A DNA stretch of 64,000 bases from Streptomyces sp. NBC_01431 (GTDB lineage: Bacteria > Actinomycetota > Actinomycetes > Streptomycetales > Streptomycetaceae). The notes below the pieces were generated by a model, which was given only the letters and a program-made list of their open reading frames with translations, was not told where the DNA came from and searched no databases. The stretch's first letter is position 1. Each line of letters opens with the position of its first letter. The position numbers and the translations under genes were made by a program. This document shows, in pieces, positions 16,205 to 24,411 of this stretch. The stretch is taken from positions 7,564,001-7,628,000 of the forward strand of contig NZ_CP109496.1 in NCBI RefSeq assembly GCF_036231355.1, given 5' to 3'.

Positions 16205-17287
16205 TTATCCGTGTCCGACCGCGGTCCGCGGTGCCTTCGACGACGCGTCGGACAGGTCGCTCGGGACCAGATCCATCAGCAGTGCGTCCCGCCACCTACC
16301 GAGGTGGCGTTCGTGCGCCCTCATCCGGCCGACGTGCCGGAATCCCACCTTCTCCAGGCACCGCACAGCAGCCCCGTTGCCGGAATTGGGCGCCGCGGTG
16401 ATGCGGTGCCCGCCGCCGGCGAAGACCGACTCGGCGAACAGACGCAACGCCCGGGTCCCGATCTCCCGGCCCCGGTCGGCCGAGGCGGACACCGCCAGCG
16501 CCGCGATCTGGATGTGAGCGAACTCCGGATCAGCCTCCGTGCGGTACTCCAGGAAGCCGACCGGACGATCGTGCTCAAGCATCACCAGGCAGCGTTCGTG
16601 CTGGAACCGGCTGAGCACTCCGTCGGTCGGTTCCAGCGCCCGCCATGCCAGCACGTCGGCGTCGCCGAACGTGCGGCGGAACAGTTCGACGTCTTCCGGT
16701 ATCGCACGGCGCAACCCGATGCCGCTCTCGTCGACGCGGTCGTCCTCGACGATGGCGGCACCGGGCCGTACCGATGCCTGCTCGCCGGCCGCGATCAGCG
16801 TCTCCAGCAGGTCGACCAGCTCGGCGGCGTCCTCCACCCGCGGGTTCGGTACGACGCGACACGTGGGTGCCTCGAACGCCTCGGCGGTCAGGAACGGATG
16901 GTTGCCCAGGACCAGCAGCGGGCGTCCCGTGTCCAGGGCGAGACCGATCTCGGTGAGCGTGCCGTAACGGCCTTCGAACGCGATCATGCCGTCGCCGCAC
17001 CAGTTGAGGATGTTGCTCCGGGCCAGGTCCATCGAGGTGGGCAGGGCCCAGGTGGTTCCGTCCTCGGCGTCGGCCAGCCGGTTCCACTTCAACAACGCGA
17101 GTGTGTCGCCGCCGACCGCCTGGCAGCCCTTGTTGGCCGCGGCCGCCACACCACCCTCGCCGCCGCTTATCAGGCCGTAGCCACGTTGGGCGAGCTCTTT
17201 GCCGATCATCTCCGCCAGCCGGAGGACGTCGGCTCCCGCGTTGCCGGGCCGACCACCGAGGACCGCGATCGCGCGGCGGCGGGTCAT
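16205..17287 (-). CDS. fusion: LOG-family (TIGR00725-type) nucleotide hydrolase + GNAT acetyltransferase
   Basis: 360 residues. Residues 1-170 match the LOG/lysine-decarboxylase-like fold: AIAVLGGRPGNAG, SGGEGGVAAAANKG and GRYGTLTEIGLALDTGRP, the counterpart of the PGGxGTxxE active site with the catalytic Glu kept. Residues 195-345 are a GNAT domain: LRRAIPEDVELF, ALAVSASADRGREIGTRAL (acetyl-CoA loop) and NGAAVRCLEKVGFRHVGRMR. LOG enzymes cleave N6-modified AMP to a free base and ribose 5-phosphate. Next to a heptosyltransferase this suggests release of an N6-glycosylated adenine. ATG at 17287 overlaps the glycosyltransferase stop (ATGA), so the two are coupled. The GNAT half may acylate the aminosugar. 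Confidence 0.8.
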   Translation of the reverse strand: MTRRRAIAVLGGRPGNAGADVLRLAEMIGKELAQRGYGLISGGEGGVAAAANKGCQAVGGDTLALLKWNRLADAEDGTTWALPTSMDLARSNILNWCGDGMIAFEGRYGTLTEIGLALDTGRPLLVLGNHPFLTAEAFEAPTCRVVPNPRVEDAAELVDLLETLIAAGEQASVRPGAAIVEDDRVDESGIGLRRAIPEDVELFRRTFGDADVLAWRALEPTDGVLSRFQHERCLVMLEHDRPVGFLEYRTEADPEFAHIQIAALAVSASADRGREIGTRALRLFAESVFAGGGHRITAAPNSGNGAAVRCLEKVGFRHVGRMRAHERHLGRWRDALLMDLVPSDLSDASSKAPRTAVGHG

Positions 17288-18309
17288 TTGACCGCCTCCT
17301 GGTGCCTGACTTGCCGCATACTCCACTCCAATTGGTCCAGTTCGATCAGGACGTCGGCCGGGCGCACACCAGCCGCGCACGGGGCCGGACAGCCGGTGTA
17401 GTAGCGCCGGCAGGTGCCGTTCGGCTTCATGTAGGAACACGACAGCGCGAAGGCGCTCTGCACGATCCGCGAGACCTCGGGGGCCGCCACCGGTGACCAG
17501 ATGTCACCGTCGGTCGCCAGGTACAGCGTGACCACGGGGCAACCCAGCGCGGCCGCCAGGTGTACGGCCAGCGTGTCGTTGCTGACCAGCACGTCCAGCC
17601 CGGCGATCCAGTCGCGCAGGGCTTCCAGCGAGTGCGGGAACACCGTGTCGGTGATGCCCGGCGCCGAGGACAGCTGCCCTGCCAGGGCCCGCTCGTCCGC
17701 TCCGAGCCCGACCGCGACTTCTACGTTCAGTCCTCGGTCGTCCAGCTGCGTGATCAGCGTCGACCAGTCGTCCACGGGCCAGCGTTTGACCGCGGCACTG
17801 GCGCCGACGTAGCAGCCGACCACGCCGGGACGTGGTTGTCGCCGGTCGGCGAGCCAGGCCGGGCGGTTCAGGTCGACGGGGACGTCGTGGGCCCGCAGGA
17901 GACTGGCGGCCTGCTCAGCGAAGGGCAGTCGCTGCGGACGCTCGCCCAGTTCGTGCAGATCCCAGCACTCGACTCCCCTTCTCGTCGCCTCCGCCCGGAA
18001 CTCGAAGTAGTTTCCGTCCTCTTCGGCGGACTCCATTCTGAGGTTGACGACCAGGTCCACACCGTTGCGATCGATGAAGTTCCACAGCTCTTCCCGATCG
18101 GTCGGCAGGAACCGTCGCCACAGTGCCGGGAAGGTCCCGGAAGCACCACGCATGCCGACCGCCGTACGCACCCACTCGGTGTCGAGTGCGATGTTCGGTG
18201 CCATGAAGTAGCGCCATCCCGGATGACGCCGCTCGAACGCCGCCAGGAGTGGCGCCGCAATGATGCCGTTGCCCACGCCCTCGTTTATGACGGCCATTGC
18301 CGTACGCAT
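17284..18309 (-). CDS. family-9-type glycosyltransferase (ADP-heptosyltransferase-like)
   Basis: 341 residues with the GT-B layout of GT9. The N-terminus is NEGVGNGIIAAPLLAAF. The second domain has CYVGASAAVKRWPVDDW and DVLVSNDTLAVHLAAALGCP, the nucleotide-heptose-binding block of heptosyltransferases. A C-terminal segment holds five Cys (CSYMKPNGTCRRYYTGCPAPC), unusual for GT9 and possibly a metal site. ATG at 18309 follows GAAGGG. It should transfer the heptose from ADP-heptose to an acceptor, here perhaps the N6 amine of AMP, given the coupled LOG gene. Confidence 0.8.
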   Translation of the reverse strand: MRTAMAVINEGVGNGIIAAPLLAAFERRHPGWRYFMAPNIALDTEWVRTAVGMRGASGTFPALWRRFLPTDREELWNFIDRNGVDLVVNLRMESAEEDGNYFEFRAEATRRGVECWDLHELGERPQRLPFAEQAASLLRAHDVPVDLNRPAWLADRRQPRPGVVGCYVGASAAVKRWPVDDWSTLITQLDDRGLNVEVAVGLGADERALAGQLSSAPGITDTVFPHSLEALRDWIAGLDVLVSNDTLAVHLAAALGCPVVTLYLATDGDIWSPVAAPEVSRIVQSAFALSCSYMKPNGTCRRYYTGCPAPCAAGVRPADVLIELDQLEWSMRQVRHQEAVK

Positions 18310-18590
18310 ACTTGCCCTTCTGAGTCAGCGTTCATGAACTGGTCGATGGCCGGCCCACATGGCTCGTGAGAGTGCGACTGCGAATCGCGGGTGATGCCAC
18401 GTCAACTTGAGGAATTCCGCGGGGACTTGGCGGGTCAGCCGGGCTGGCGCCCGAAGGATGACGGGCGTCCAACACCCCGGCATGACCCGCCCACACAACC
18501 GCACTCTGTCCGGACGGCGAAGAAACGAGAAGGTCATCCACCACGTCAGAGAGCAGTTACACGGCAAAGCCCTCAGGCATGGATGACGTG
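18310..18590. other. 280-bp gap inside heptose cluster
   Basis: No convincing gene is seen. It separates the upstream minus-strand genes from the glycosyltransferase and could contain an internal promoter. Confidence 0.35.
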
Positions 18591-19157
18591 CTAGCCGGCG
18601 GATCCCGGTCGAGCACTCAGACGGCTGAGGAGCCGCGGGCTGGAGAGTTGGTCCAGGTAGTCGGGCTCGTTGCGGGCCCGCTCGATGCCGGGACGGAGGT
18701 CCAGGAGGTAGCGCACCGAGTCCACCTCCTTGCAGCCGACTCCCAGTTTCCTCGCGAGACGGTTGTAGAGCTTTCGCGCGGCACTGTTGTCCGGCTCGGT
18801 CTCGCCTTCGGCGAACTCGTAGCCCCGCCGCATCGACTCGACGAATCCCGCGGCCACCAGGAGTGCTCCGATGCCCAGGACGCCACGAAGTGACTCGGTC
18901 ACATAGACGTCGTGCACATACGCCACGTTGTCGGCGAACTGGAGGTTCGGGATGGGGTCGACCATCACCAGGCCCACAGCGACGCCCTCTTCGACCGCCA
19001 TGATCTGGAAGCTCGCCTCATGGCCGACAAGGCCCTCGAAGAAGGCGCGAGTACTGGCGAGGTCGACCTCCTTTCCGCAGTCGTGTTGCTGCTCCACGAT
19101 CAGAGGCATGAGCATGTCCAGTTCATCCTTGCTCACCACGACCGTTTCAATACTCAC
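18591..19157 (-). CDS. GNAT family acetyltransferase
   Basis: 188 residues. The acyl-CoA region reads YVHDVYVTESLRGVLGIGALLV, and EGETEPDNSAARKLYNRLARKLG is the C-terminal GNAT block. GTG at 19157 follows GGAG. It lies in the heptose operon between the HldD-like epimerase and the glycosyltransferase. Acetylation or acylation of the aminoheptose is possible; self-protection of the producer by acetylation is an alternative. Confidence 0.8.
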   Translation of the reverse strand: MSIETVVVSKDELDMLMPLIVEQQHDCGKEVDLASTRAFFEGLVGHEASFQIMAVEEGVAVGLVMVDPIPNLQFADNVAYVHDVYVTESLRGVLGIGALLVAAGFVESMRRGYEFAEGETEPDNSAARKLYNRLARKLGVGCKEVDSVRYLLDLRPGIERARNEPDYLDQLSSPRLLSRLSARPGSAG

Positions 19158-19220
19158 GTGATCTCCATCCCTGCGGTGCGTCCATCGATCGGCAAGTTCC
19201 GTACCCCGGCTGACGTGACT

Positions 19221-20186
19221 TCAGCTGCGGTCGTTCGTGTTTTTGAAATGCAGGTACAACTCATGGGCAGCGAGCCGTAGTTCGTCCGGGCCGGGCCGGG
19301 GCCGCGTCGGGAGTGATGTGTCCAGAGCGGACATGTCAGCGCAGGTCCAGTACTGATACCGGCCGATGTGAGGGTTCGGGACCAACCGCACGTTCAACGG
19401 TGTCTGCGCGAAGTCCGAACACCAGCGGAGCAACTCGGCGAAGCTGACCGCATGGCCCGATCCGAGGTTGTAGACGCCGGAGGGCGCCGCTGGATCAGCC
19501 ATGAGGACACACGTCTGCGCGACCGTGGCGACGGGAACGTAGTCCCGGCACGCCTCCAAGGTATCGGCGAAGACCGTGAGCGGTTCCTGCCGCGCGGTCG
19601 CGCGGAGCAACTGGCCGATGATGGAGGCCATCGACTTCTTGTGCTGCTCCCCGGTACCGAAGACATTGGTGAACCGCAGTCCCGCCCACCCCGGTCCGCC
19701 GTCGGCGTCGAACCGCGTGGCCATGTGCGTGTCGAACAATGCCTTCGAGCGGGCGTAGGCGTTCAGCGGGCCGGAGCACGCGGAGGACCCCAGTGCGTTT
19801 TCCGGCAGCGGCCGCCGTTCGGCGATCTCACCGTAGACGCTGGACGAAGACGCGTAGACGAAACGCGTGCCACTGCGCCCGCAGCGCTCCGCCAGTGCCG
19901 CCGGCCCGGCGATGTTCGTCTGCTCCAGCGCCTGCCAGTTGTCCTCGACCGTGCTGCTGATGGCACCGAGGTGCACCACCGCTGTGAACCGGCCCTCCTC
20001 CACCGCGTGGAGAATCGCCGGGTCGTCGAACGAACTGATGTGGACGGTGGTGTCCCGGCACAGGTCGGGCGGCGGCGTGGTGAGGTCCACCGTCGTCACC
20101 CGGTACCCGACGTCCAGGCAGGCGCGTGCCACGTGCCTCCCGATGAAACCGGCCGCGCCGGTGACGAGCACACTCTGTTCGTTCAT
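19221..20186 (-). CDS. hldD: NAD-dependent epimerase, ADP-L-glycero-D-manno-heptose 6-epimerase type
   Basis: 321 residues, close to E. coli HldD. The cofactor motif is LVTGAAGFIGRHVARAC, the active site is Tyr-Lys in AYARSK with Ser in YASSSSVYG, and GLRFTNVFGTGEQHKKSMAS is a typical HldD block. HldD inverts C6 of ADP-D-glycero-D-manno-heptose. ATG at 20186 was chosen over an upstream candidate because AAGGGCGGCAGG precedes it. It follows the GmhA-HldE fusion in the operon and completes the ADP-L-heptose route. Confidence 0.85.
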   Translation of the reverse strand: MNEQSVLVTGAAGFIGRHVARACLDVGYRVTTVDLTTPPPDLCRDTTVHISSFDDPAILHAVEEGRFTAVVHLGAISSTVEDNWQALEQTNIAGPAALAERCGRSGTRFVYASSSSVYGEIAERRPLPENALGSSACSGPLNAYARSKALFDTHMATRFDADGGPGWAGLRFTNVFGTGEQHKKSMASIIGQLLRATARQEPLTVFADTLEACRDYVPVATVAQTCVLMADPAAPSGVYNLGSGHAVSFAELLRWCSDFAQTPLNVRLVPNPHIGRYQYWTCADMSALDTSLPTRPRPGPDELRLAAHELYLHFKNTNDRS

Positions 20187-20265
20187 GCCTGCCGCCCTTG
20201 GGGTCCGGCCCACGTGAGGGGCCGGACAGAAGCCGTGCGGAAGTGAAGGGGAGGGAGCCTTGTCA

Positions 20266-22365
20266 TCACTGGGTCCGTGCCGACTCGATCAGCGACGACG
20301 TCGACCAGCCGGCGACGAAAGGTACGACCACGGTTCGTCCGCCCAGAGAGCTGACCAGCTTGTCCTCGGGAATTTCCATTCCCGCGTAGTCGCCGCCCTT
20401 GACCCAGATCGCGGGCCGCAGCGCTCGTATGGCAGCCTCGGGGGTGTCCTCGTCAAACACGAGAACGGCATCCACCGAAGCGAGCGCTTCGAGCACGAGC
20501 GCGCGTTGTGCCGCCGGTACGATCGGGCGCGACGAGCCTTTCAGCCGGGAGATCGAGTCGTCGCTGTTCAGGCAGACGATCAGGCAGTCACCCAGTTGAC
20601 GAGCCTGTTCGAGGAGCCGGACGTGTCCCGCGTGCAACAGGTCGAAACACCCCCCGGCGGCGACCACGGTGCCGCCCCTGGCATGAACCGCCCCGGCGAG
20701 CTCGATCGCCCCTTGCATGCTCGCCGCGGTGTCGGCGCCCAAGGCCTCCGCCATCGGCGAGCCGTCGTCGGACGGGTGGTTCAGCGACGTGGGGCCGCCC
20801 GCCGCGACGTACGCCGAGGCCGCCTCCACCGCCGATGTCACCGCTTCGCTGGGTAACTGGCCGCAAGCCAGCATGGTGGCGAGGTGACCGGCGAAGAAGT
20901 CACCGGCACCGCAGGGGTCGGTCTTCCTGCCCGCCGCGACCTTCGTGGGTATGACCAGCGGCGGCAGATCCGCGTCGGCGAGCAGGACAGCGCCGTGCTC
21001 GTGCCGGGTGAGCGCCACCTGGACCGGCCCCCACGTGCGCGCTACGGCTCGTGCCGCTTCGACGTCGTCGGACAGGGTGTCGCCGCTCGCGAGGGAGGCG
21101 ATCACCCGGGCTTCCCGGTTGTTGGGCGTCACGACCGCGGTGTGGGGGACCGGCGCCGCACCGCGCGGATGCGGGTCCCAGACCAGCGGGGACCGCCGGG
21201 CCGCCTCAGCCAGTACGGCACGCAGACCGGCGTGCGCGGCGACGCCTCGACCGTAGTCGGACACCAGGACGCCGCCGGCCGCCATCAGCACACCCCGTGC
21301 CGTGGCCAGTGCCGCTTCGCCTTCCTGGCCGACCGGTGGGCAGACGTCGTGCTCGTCCAGCATCATCAAGGTGCGCCCGGCGGCGCGGATCCGCGTCTTC
21401 ACCGCGGTCGGGCCGTCCAGCCCGAGGTCGACCACCTTGACTCCGGCCTCGCTCAGTAGCGTGCGCAGCTGGTCGCCGACCGGGTCCTGGCCGAGCGCGG
21501 TGACGAGGGTGACCGGGTGGCCCTGCGCCGCGCTCAGTACGGCGGCCAGCGCGGCACCGCCGGGGCGCATGTGTGTGGTGCCACCGGTTACGACCAGGGC
21601 CGGCTCGTCGGACGCGACCCGCTCCACGCGGCCGAGGTGGTCGCGGTCGAGGAACGCGTCGCCGACCACCACCAGGTTCGTGCGGTCTCCGCGTGCCGCA
21701 GCCGGTCGGCGTTCCCCGGCCGGCTTCGGTGACGGGGCGGAGGAGGACGGTGGCACGGCAGGGGCGGAAGTGACGGTGCCCGTGTCTGTGTCGTCCTTGG
21801 CAGCGACGGCCGCGTCCATGGCAGCACACATCAGGTGGATGGCCACGAGATGACATTCCTGCACCGTGGACAAGGCCTTCGCCTTCACGGCCACCGCTTC
21901 GTCCACCAGCGTCGCCAAGGGGTTGGGGGCCGGTCCCGTCAGCGCCCAGGTCACCGCACCGACCTCACGCGCGGCCTCCGCGGCGCGCAACAGGTTTGCG
22001 CTGCGGCCGGAGCCGGACATGAGCAGCACGATGTCACCTGGACGCGCGTGCGCCCGCACCTGCCGGGCGAAGACCTGCTCGTAGCCGTAGTCGTTGCTGA
22101 TCGCGGTGACCGAAGACGTCTCGGCGTGCAGCGACAGCGCGGATATCGGCGGGCGTTCCGTCTGGAATCGACCCACCAGCTCAGCCGTAAGGTGTTGGGC
22201 CTGGGCTGCGGACCCGCCGTTACCGGCCACCAGTAAACGTCGGCCGTTGGTGCCCAACTGGGCAAGCTTTGTTCCCCAGTTGGCGACCCGGGGCAGGTCG
22301 AGCTCGGGCAGGGCCGTAGTGAGCTGTTCGAGGTAGGCCGCGGAGGTCGAGGTGTCGGGCGTCAT
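20266..22365 (-). CDS. trifunctional fusion: GmhA isomerase - HldE kinase - HldE adenylyltransferase
   Basis: 699 residues in three domains. Residues 1-195: a SIS isomerase with VAGNGGSAAQAQHLTAELVGRF and LLMSGSGRSANL (GmhA, sedoheptulose 7-phosphate to heptose 7-phosphate). Residues about 195-235: a Pro/Ser/Ala linker. Residues 235-545: a PfkB/RfaE kinase with VVVGDAFLDRD, RPGGAALAAVL, TPNNREA and DPCGAGDFFAG. Residues 555-699: a nucleotidyltransferase with GGCFDLLHAGHVRLLEQAR and VKGGDY. In Gram-negatives GmhA and HldE are separate proteins. The ATG overlaps the VOC stop (ATGA). Together with GmhB and HldD it makes ADP-L-glycero-manno-heptose. In septacidin biosynthesis SepB, SepL and SepC are reported to do this. 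Confidence 0.85.
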   Translation of the reverse strand: MTPDTSTSAAYLEQLTTALPELDLPRVANWGTKLAQLGTNGRRLLVAGNGGSAAQAQHLTAELVGRFQTERPPISALSLHAETSSVTAISNDYGYEQVFARQVRAHARPGDIVLLMSGSGRSANLLRAAEAAREVGAVTWALTGPAPNPLATLVDEAVAVKAKALSTVQECHLVAIHLMCAAMDAAVAAKDDTDTGTVTSAPAVPPSSSAPSPKPAGERRPAAARGDRTNLVVVGDAFLDRDHLGRVERVASDEPALVVTGGTTHMRPGGAALAAVLSAAQGHPVTLVTALGQDPVGDQLRTLLSEAGVKVVDLGLDGPTAVKTRIRAAGRTLMMLDEHDVCPPVGQEGEAALATARGVLMAAGGVLVSDYGRGVAAHAGLRAVLAEAARRSPLVWDPHPRGAAPVPHTAVVTPNNREARVIASLASGDTLSDDVEAARAVARTWGPVQVALTRHEHGAVLLADADLPPLVIPTKVAAGRKTDPCGAGDFFAGHLATMLACGQLPSEAVTSAVEAASAYVAAGGPTSLNHPSDDGSPMAEALGADTAASMQGAIELAGAVHARGGTVVAAGGCFDLLHAGHVRLLEQARQLGDCLIVCLNSDDSISRLKGSSRPIVPAAQRALVLEALASVDAVLVFDEDTPEAAIRALRPAIWVKGGDYAGMEIPEDKLVSSLGGRTVVVPFVAGWSTSSLIESARTQ

Positions 22366-22880
22366 GCCGGTGCTCCTACTGTCGGGCGCCCCAGGAAGTC
22401 GTTGAGTTCGATGGTGTGGTGATCGGGGTCGGCCACGAACGCCACCGTCTCCTGCTCGATTTGGTGTGGCTCGGTGACCACTTGATACCCGAGCGCGCGA
22501 ATGTGTTCCACCAACGCCGGAACGTCGGCGACGCGAAACGCGACATGGTGGGTGGGGTGCGGGGCCGGAACAAGGTTGCGCTCCTGCCACAGTTCCACGC
22601 CCGCCGGCCTGCCACCCGGCGCCATCTGCAGGATGACGCGATCGGCCAACTCGTAGCGCACGACGCTGGACAGTCCCAGTGCGTCGGCATAGAACCGTTC
22701 GGCGACGTCGATGTCCGTTACGTCCAGCCTGATGTGGTCGAAGGCCGTGACCGAGGTAGCTGCGTACACACGGTCCGGAGACTCGCTGCCCAAGTTGCGG
22801 TCCTCCTTCAGGAGTGACGGAGGTTCTCCGCCTGATACGGGCGCATCCGATTTCGGGGAGTCCAGTTCCTCAGGGGCCAA
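22362..22880 (-). CDS. VOC family (glyoxalase/bleomycin-resistance fold) protein
   Basis: 172 residues, starting at a TTG preceded by GGAGG. After a 40-residue acidic, disordered N-terminus the core has FDHIRLDVTDIDVAERFYAD, ERNLVPAPHPTHHVAFRVADV and VAFVADPDHHTIELNDFLG, with the usual His and Glu metal ligands. It is the first gene of the minus-strand operon and is coupled to the GmhA-HldE fusion. VOC proteins are isomerases, dioxygenases or drug-binding resistance proteins; here self-resistance or an isomerisation are both possible. Confidence 0.75.
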   Translation of the reverse strand: MAPEELDSPKSDAPVSGGEPPSLLKEDRNLGSESPDRVYAATSVTAFDHIRLDVTDIDVAERFYADALGLSSVVRYELADRVILQMAPGGRPAGVELWQERNLVPAPHPTHHVAFRVADVPALVEHIRALGYQVVTEPHQIEQETVAFVADPDHHTIELNDFLGRPTVGAPA

Positions 22881-23111
22881 GTCACCCTCCGGTTACAGGC
22901 TGGCAGGAGTGGACGGAAAGCAGTCTTTGAGGTGCCGCGTGCCATGCGGCGTCGTACCCGTGCACTGGTTGGCGCGGCGCTGTACCGGGGCGGATGGTCG
23001 CCAAGCCGTATACGGCCGTGCTCGTGAGCGATGGAAGGGTGGGTCTTTCCACAACAGACGCCGGATGACGGAAAGTGCGTAAATGCTTTGGTCCGGCGTT
23101 GCGTTGTTGGA
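22881..23111 (-). other. leader of the VOC-led heptose operon
   Basis: About 230 bp between the putative promoter at 23112-23140 and the TTG start. No gene is seen. It ends in GGAGGGTGAC, the RBS of the VOC gene. Confidence 0.45.
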
Positions 23112-23140
23112 ATCCTCTGGTGCGGTGCCATGCCTGTCAA
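23112..23140 (-). promoter_or_regulatory. putative housekeeping promoter of the minus-strand heptose operon
   Basis: Reading leftward, TTGACA is followed by 17 bp and GAGGAT, close to the HrdB consensus (TTGAC-17/18-TAGGAT). The same arrangement, in a related flanking sequence, faces the other way at 23992-24021. Its position, 230 bp upstream of the first gene, fits the operon start. Confidence 0.5.
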
Positions 23141-23372
23141 CCCCGGTCCGATGGCTTTCCGGCCTTCTGATACTTCCCCTACGGGGATCGATGCTGCGGT
23201 GTCCGGATTGGCTGGCAGGACGCTCGGGATATGCCGTCCCGTACGGTCGATGGCCGAGCCGGAATTCCCCAAAAAGATCCGTCGGTCACGACCGCCGCAT
23301 CCTCCCCTCCTCATGACGTAAGGATCAAGTCGCCGGCCATGACAGGCGAGTTCATTGTGCCTGGTTGAGGGA

Positions 23373-23445
23373 CAACTCTATGGACTCAAGTGGAGATCGG
23401 TTGACCGGACTTGCGCACTCCATGGCCGATGTTGCGTGTGATCGC
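23373..23445 (+). repeat. left arm of a 73-bp inverted repeat
   Basis: This segment (CAACTCTATGGACTCAAG to GTGTGATCGC) matches the reverse complement of 23781-23853 at 70 of 73 positions, and weaker pairing continues about 20 bp inward. GGA lies directly outside both arms, possibly a 3-bp target duplication. About 335 bp lie between the arms with no transposase seen. It may be a MITE-like insertion in the divergent promoter region, or a regulatory cruciform. Confidence 0.75.
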
Positions 23446-23780
23446 CATGGACCGTCCGACGACACGAACCGGTGTGTGCACGGGTGAGGCGGAGGGGTGG
23501 GCCGGTGATCCAGGTTGAGGGCGGCCTGGTGTCCGCGAGGCGTGCCAGCTGCCGCGATCACCATGCGGGGCGATCTTGCGGGCATCCCCGGGTCGTAGCG
23601 GCCAAGTGCAGGTCGGATACGCCGGCCCGCCGGCTCTTGCCGGAGCAGGTGGGGTCCCGTCGGCGGCGGTTCCCTCCGGTCGGCTGTCGTGCCCGCGCAT
23701 CCCGCTCGGGTCGACGAGTCACGCTGCCCCACGTACACATACAGGTGCACGAGGCGATCGCGTGGCGTCGGACGATCGAC
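23446..23780. other. DNA between the inverted-repeat arms
   Basis: About 335 bp with open frames but no recognisable protein or RBS. No transposase motif was found. It appears non-coding or too decayed to name. Confidence 0.45.
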
Positions 23781-23853
23781 GCGATCACTCGCAACATCGG
23801 CCATGGAGTGCGCAAGTCCGGTCAACCGATCCCGACTTGAGTCCATAGAGTTG
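23781..23853 (-). repeat. right arm of the 73-bp inverted repeat
   Basis: Reverse complement of 23373-23445 with three mismatches. It lies between the two outward promoters of the heptose cluster. Confidence 0.75.
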
Positions 23854-23991
23854 GGAGTCGGCGTCCATGTGGCTGTCGCGACCGGCGGAGTTCATCAAGA
23901 ATTCGGGGAGGCGCCCCGCCCGATCCGTATCTGGATGCGCGTCGCCTGACCGAGGCGATGGAAGGAAATCGGTATCGCCAGAGGCCGGGGA

Positions 23992-24021
23992 TTGACAAGC
24001 GCGGCATTGCACCGGAAGGAT
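23992..24021 (+). promoter_or_regulatory. putative housekeeping promoter of the plus-strand GMC-SDR-KAS-ACP operon
   Basis: TTGACA, an 18-bp spacer and AAGGAT. The flanking block GGGATTGACAAGC through CAGCAACGCAACGCC is a diverged copy of the sequence around the leftward promoter at 23112-23140 (there GGGGTTGACAGGC through CAACAACGCAACGCC). Both operons therefore seem to be driven by homologous promoters pointing outward. About 390 bp of leader precede the GTG at 24412. Confidence 0.5.
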
Positions 24022-24411
24022 TCCAGCAACGCAACGCCGAATCAAATGATTTGGGTAAACCCTGTCATCCGGTGGCTGGCGTAGAAAAGGCGCTCGTCTT
24101 CTGCCAAGGCCGATCTCCAACTATCCCCAGCCATCCGCAGGGCCAACGGCGGGTCGCCGGTACCATCTCGATTTTCCTTCATTCCCTCAGGTGCAGAATC
24201 CGCGTCACTCCTGAAGGGAAGGATCACGACCGCCTCGGTCACGGCATTCGACACGCCCCCTCACTTACCGGGGCAGTGCTTGACGGGGGCAGAGCACGTC
24301 GCCCCCAGGACACGTTCGGCGGCGATCGACCAGGCCGTATGTGTCCCGTTCGCACCGCGACCCGATCGATGGGCCGCATGCACGGACCCGACGAACTCAA
24401 TGGAGGACACC
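24022..24411 (+). other. long leader before GMC copy 2
   Basis: About 390 bp without a supported gene. CACTCCTGAAGGGAAGGATCACGA near 24210 looks like an RBS region but no matching frame follows for long. The segment ends in GGAGGACACC, the RBS of the GMC gene. Confidence 0.4.

Noticed and set aside
23472..23840. Protein-coding gene between the inverted-repeat arms
   Set aside because: The peptide similarity between the two arms (ITRNIGHGVRKSGQP) is only the consequence of the DNA inverted repeat; no RBS or family.
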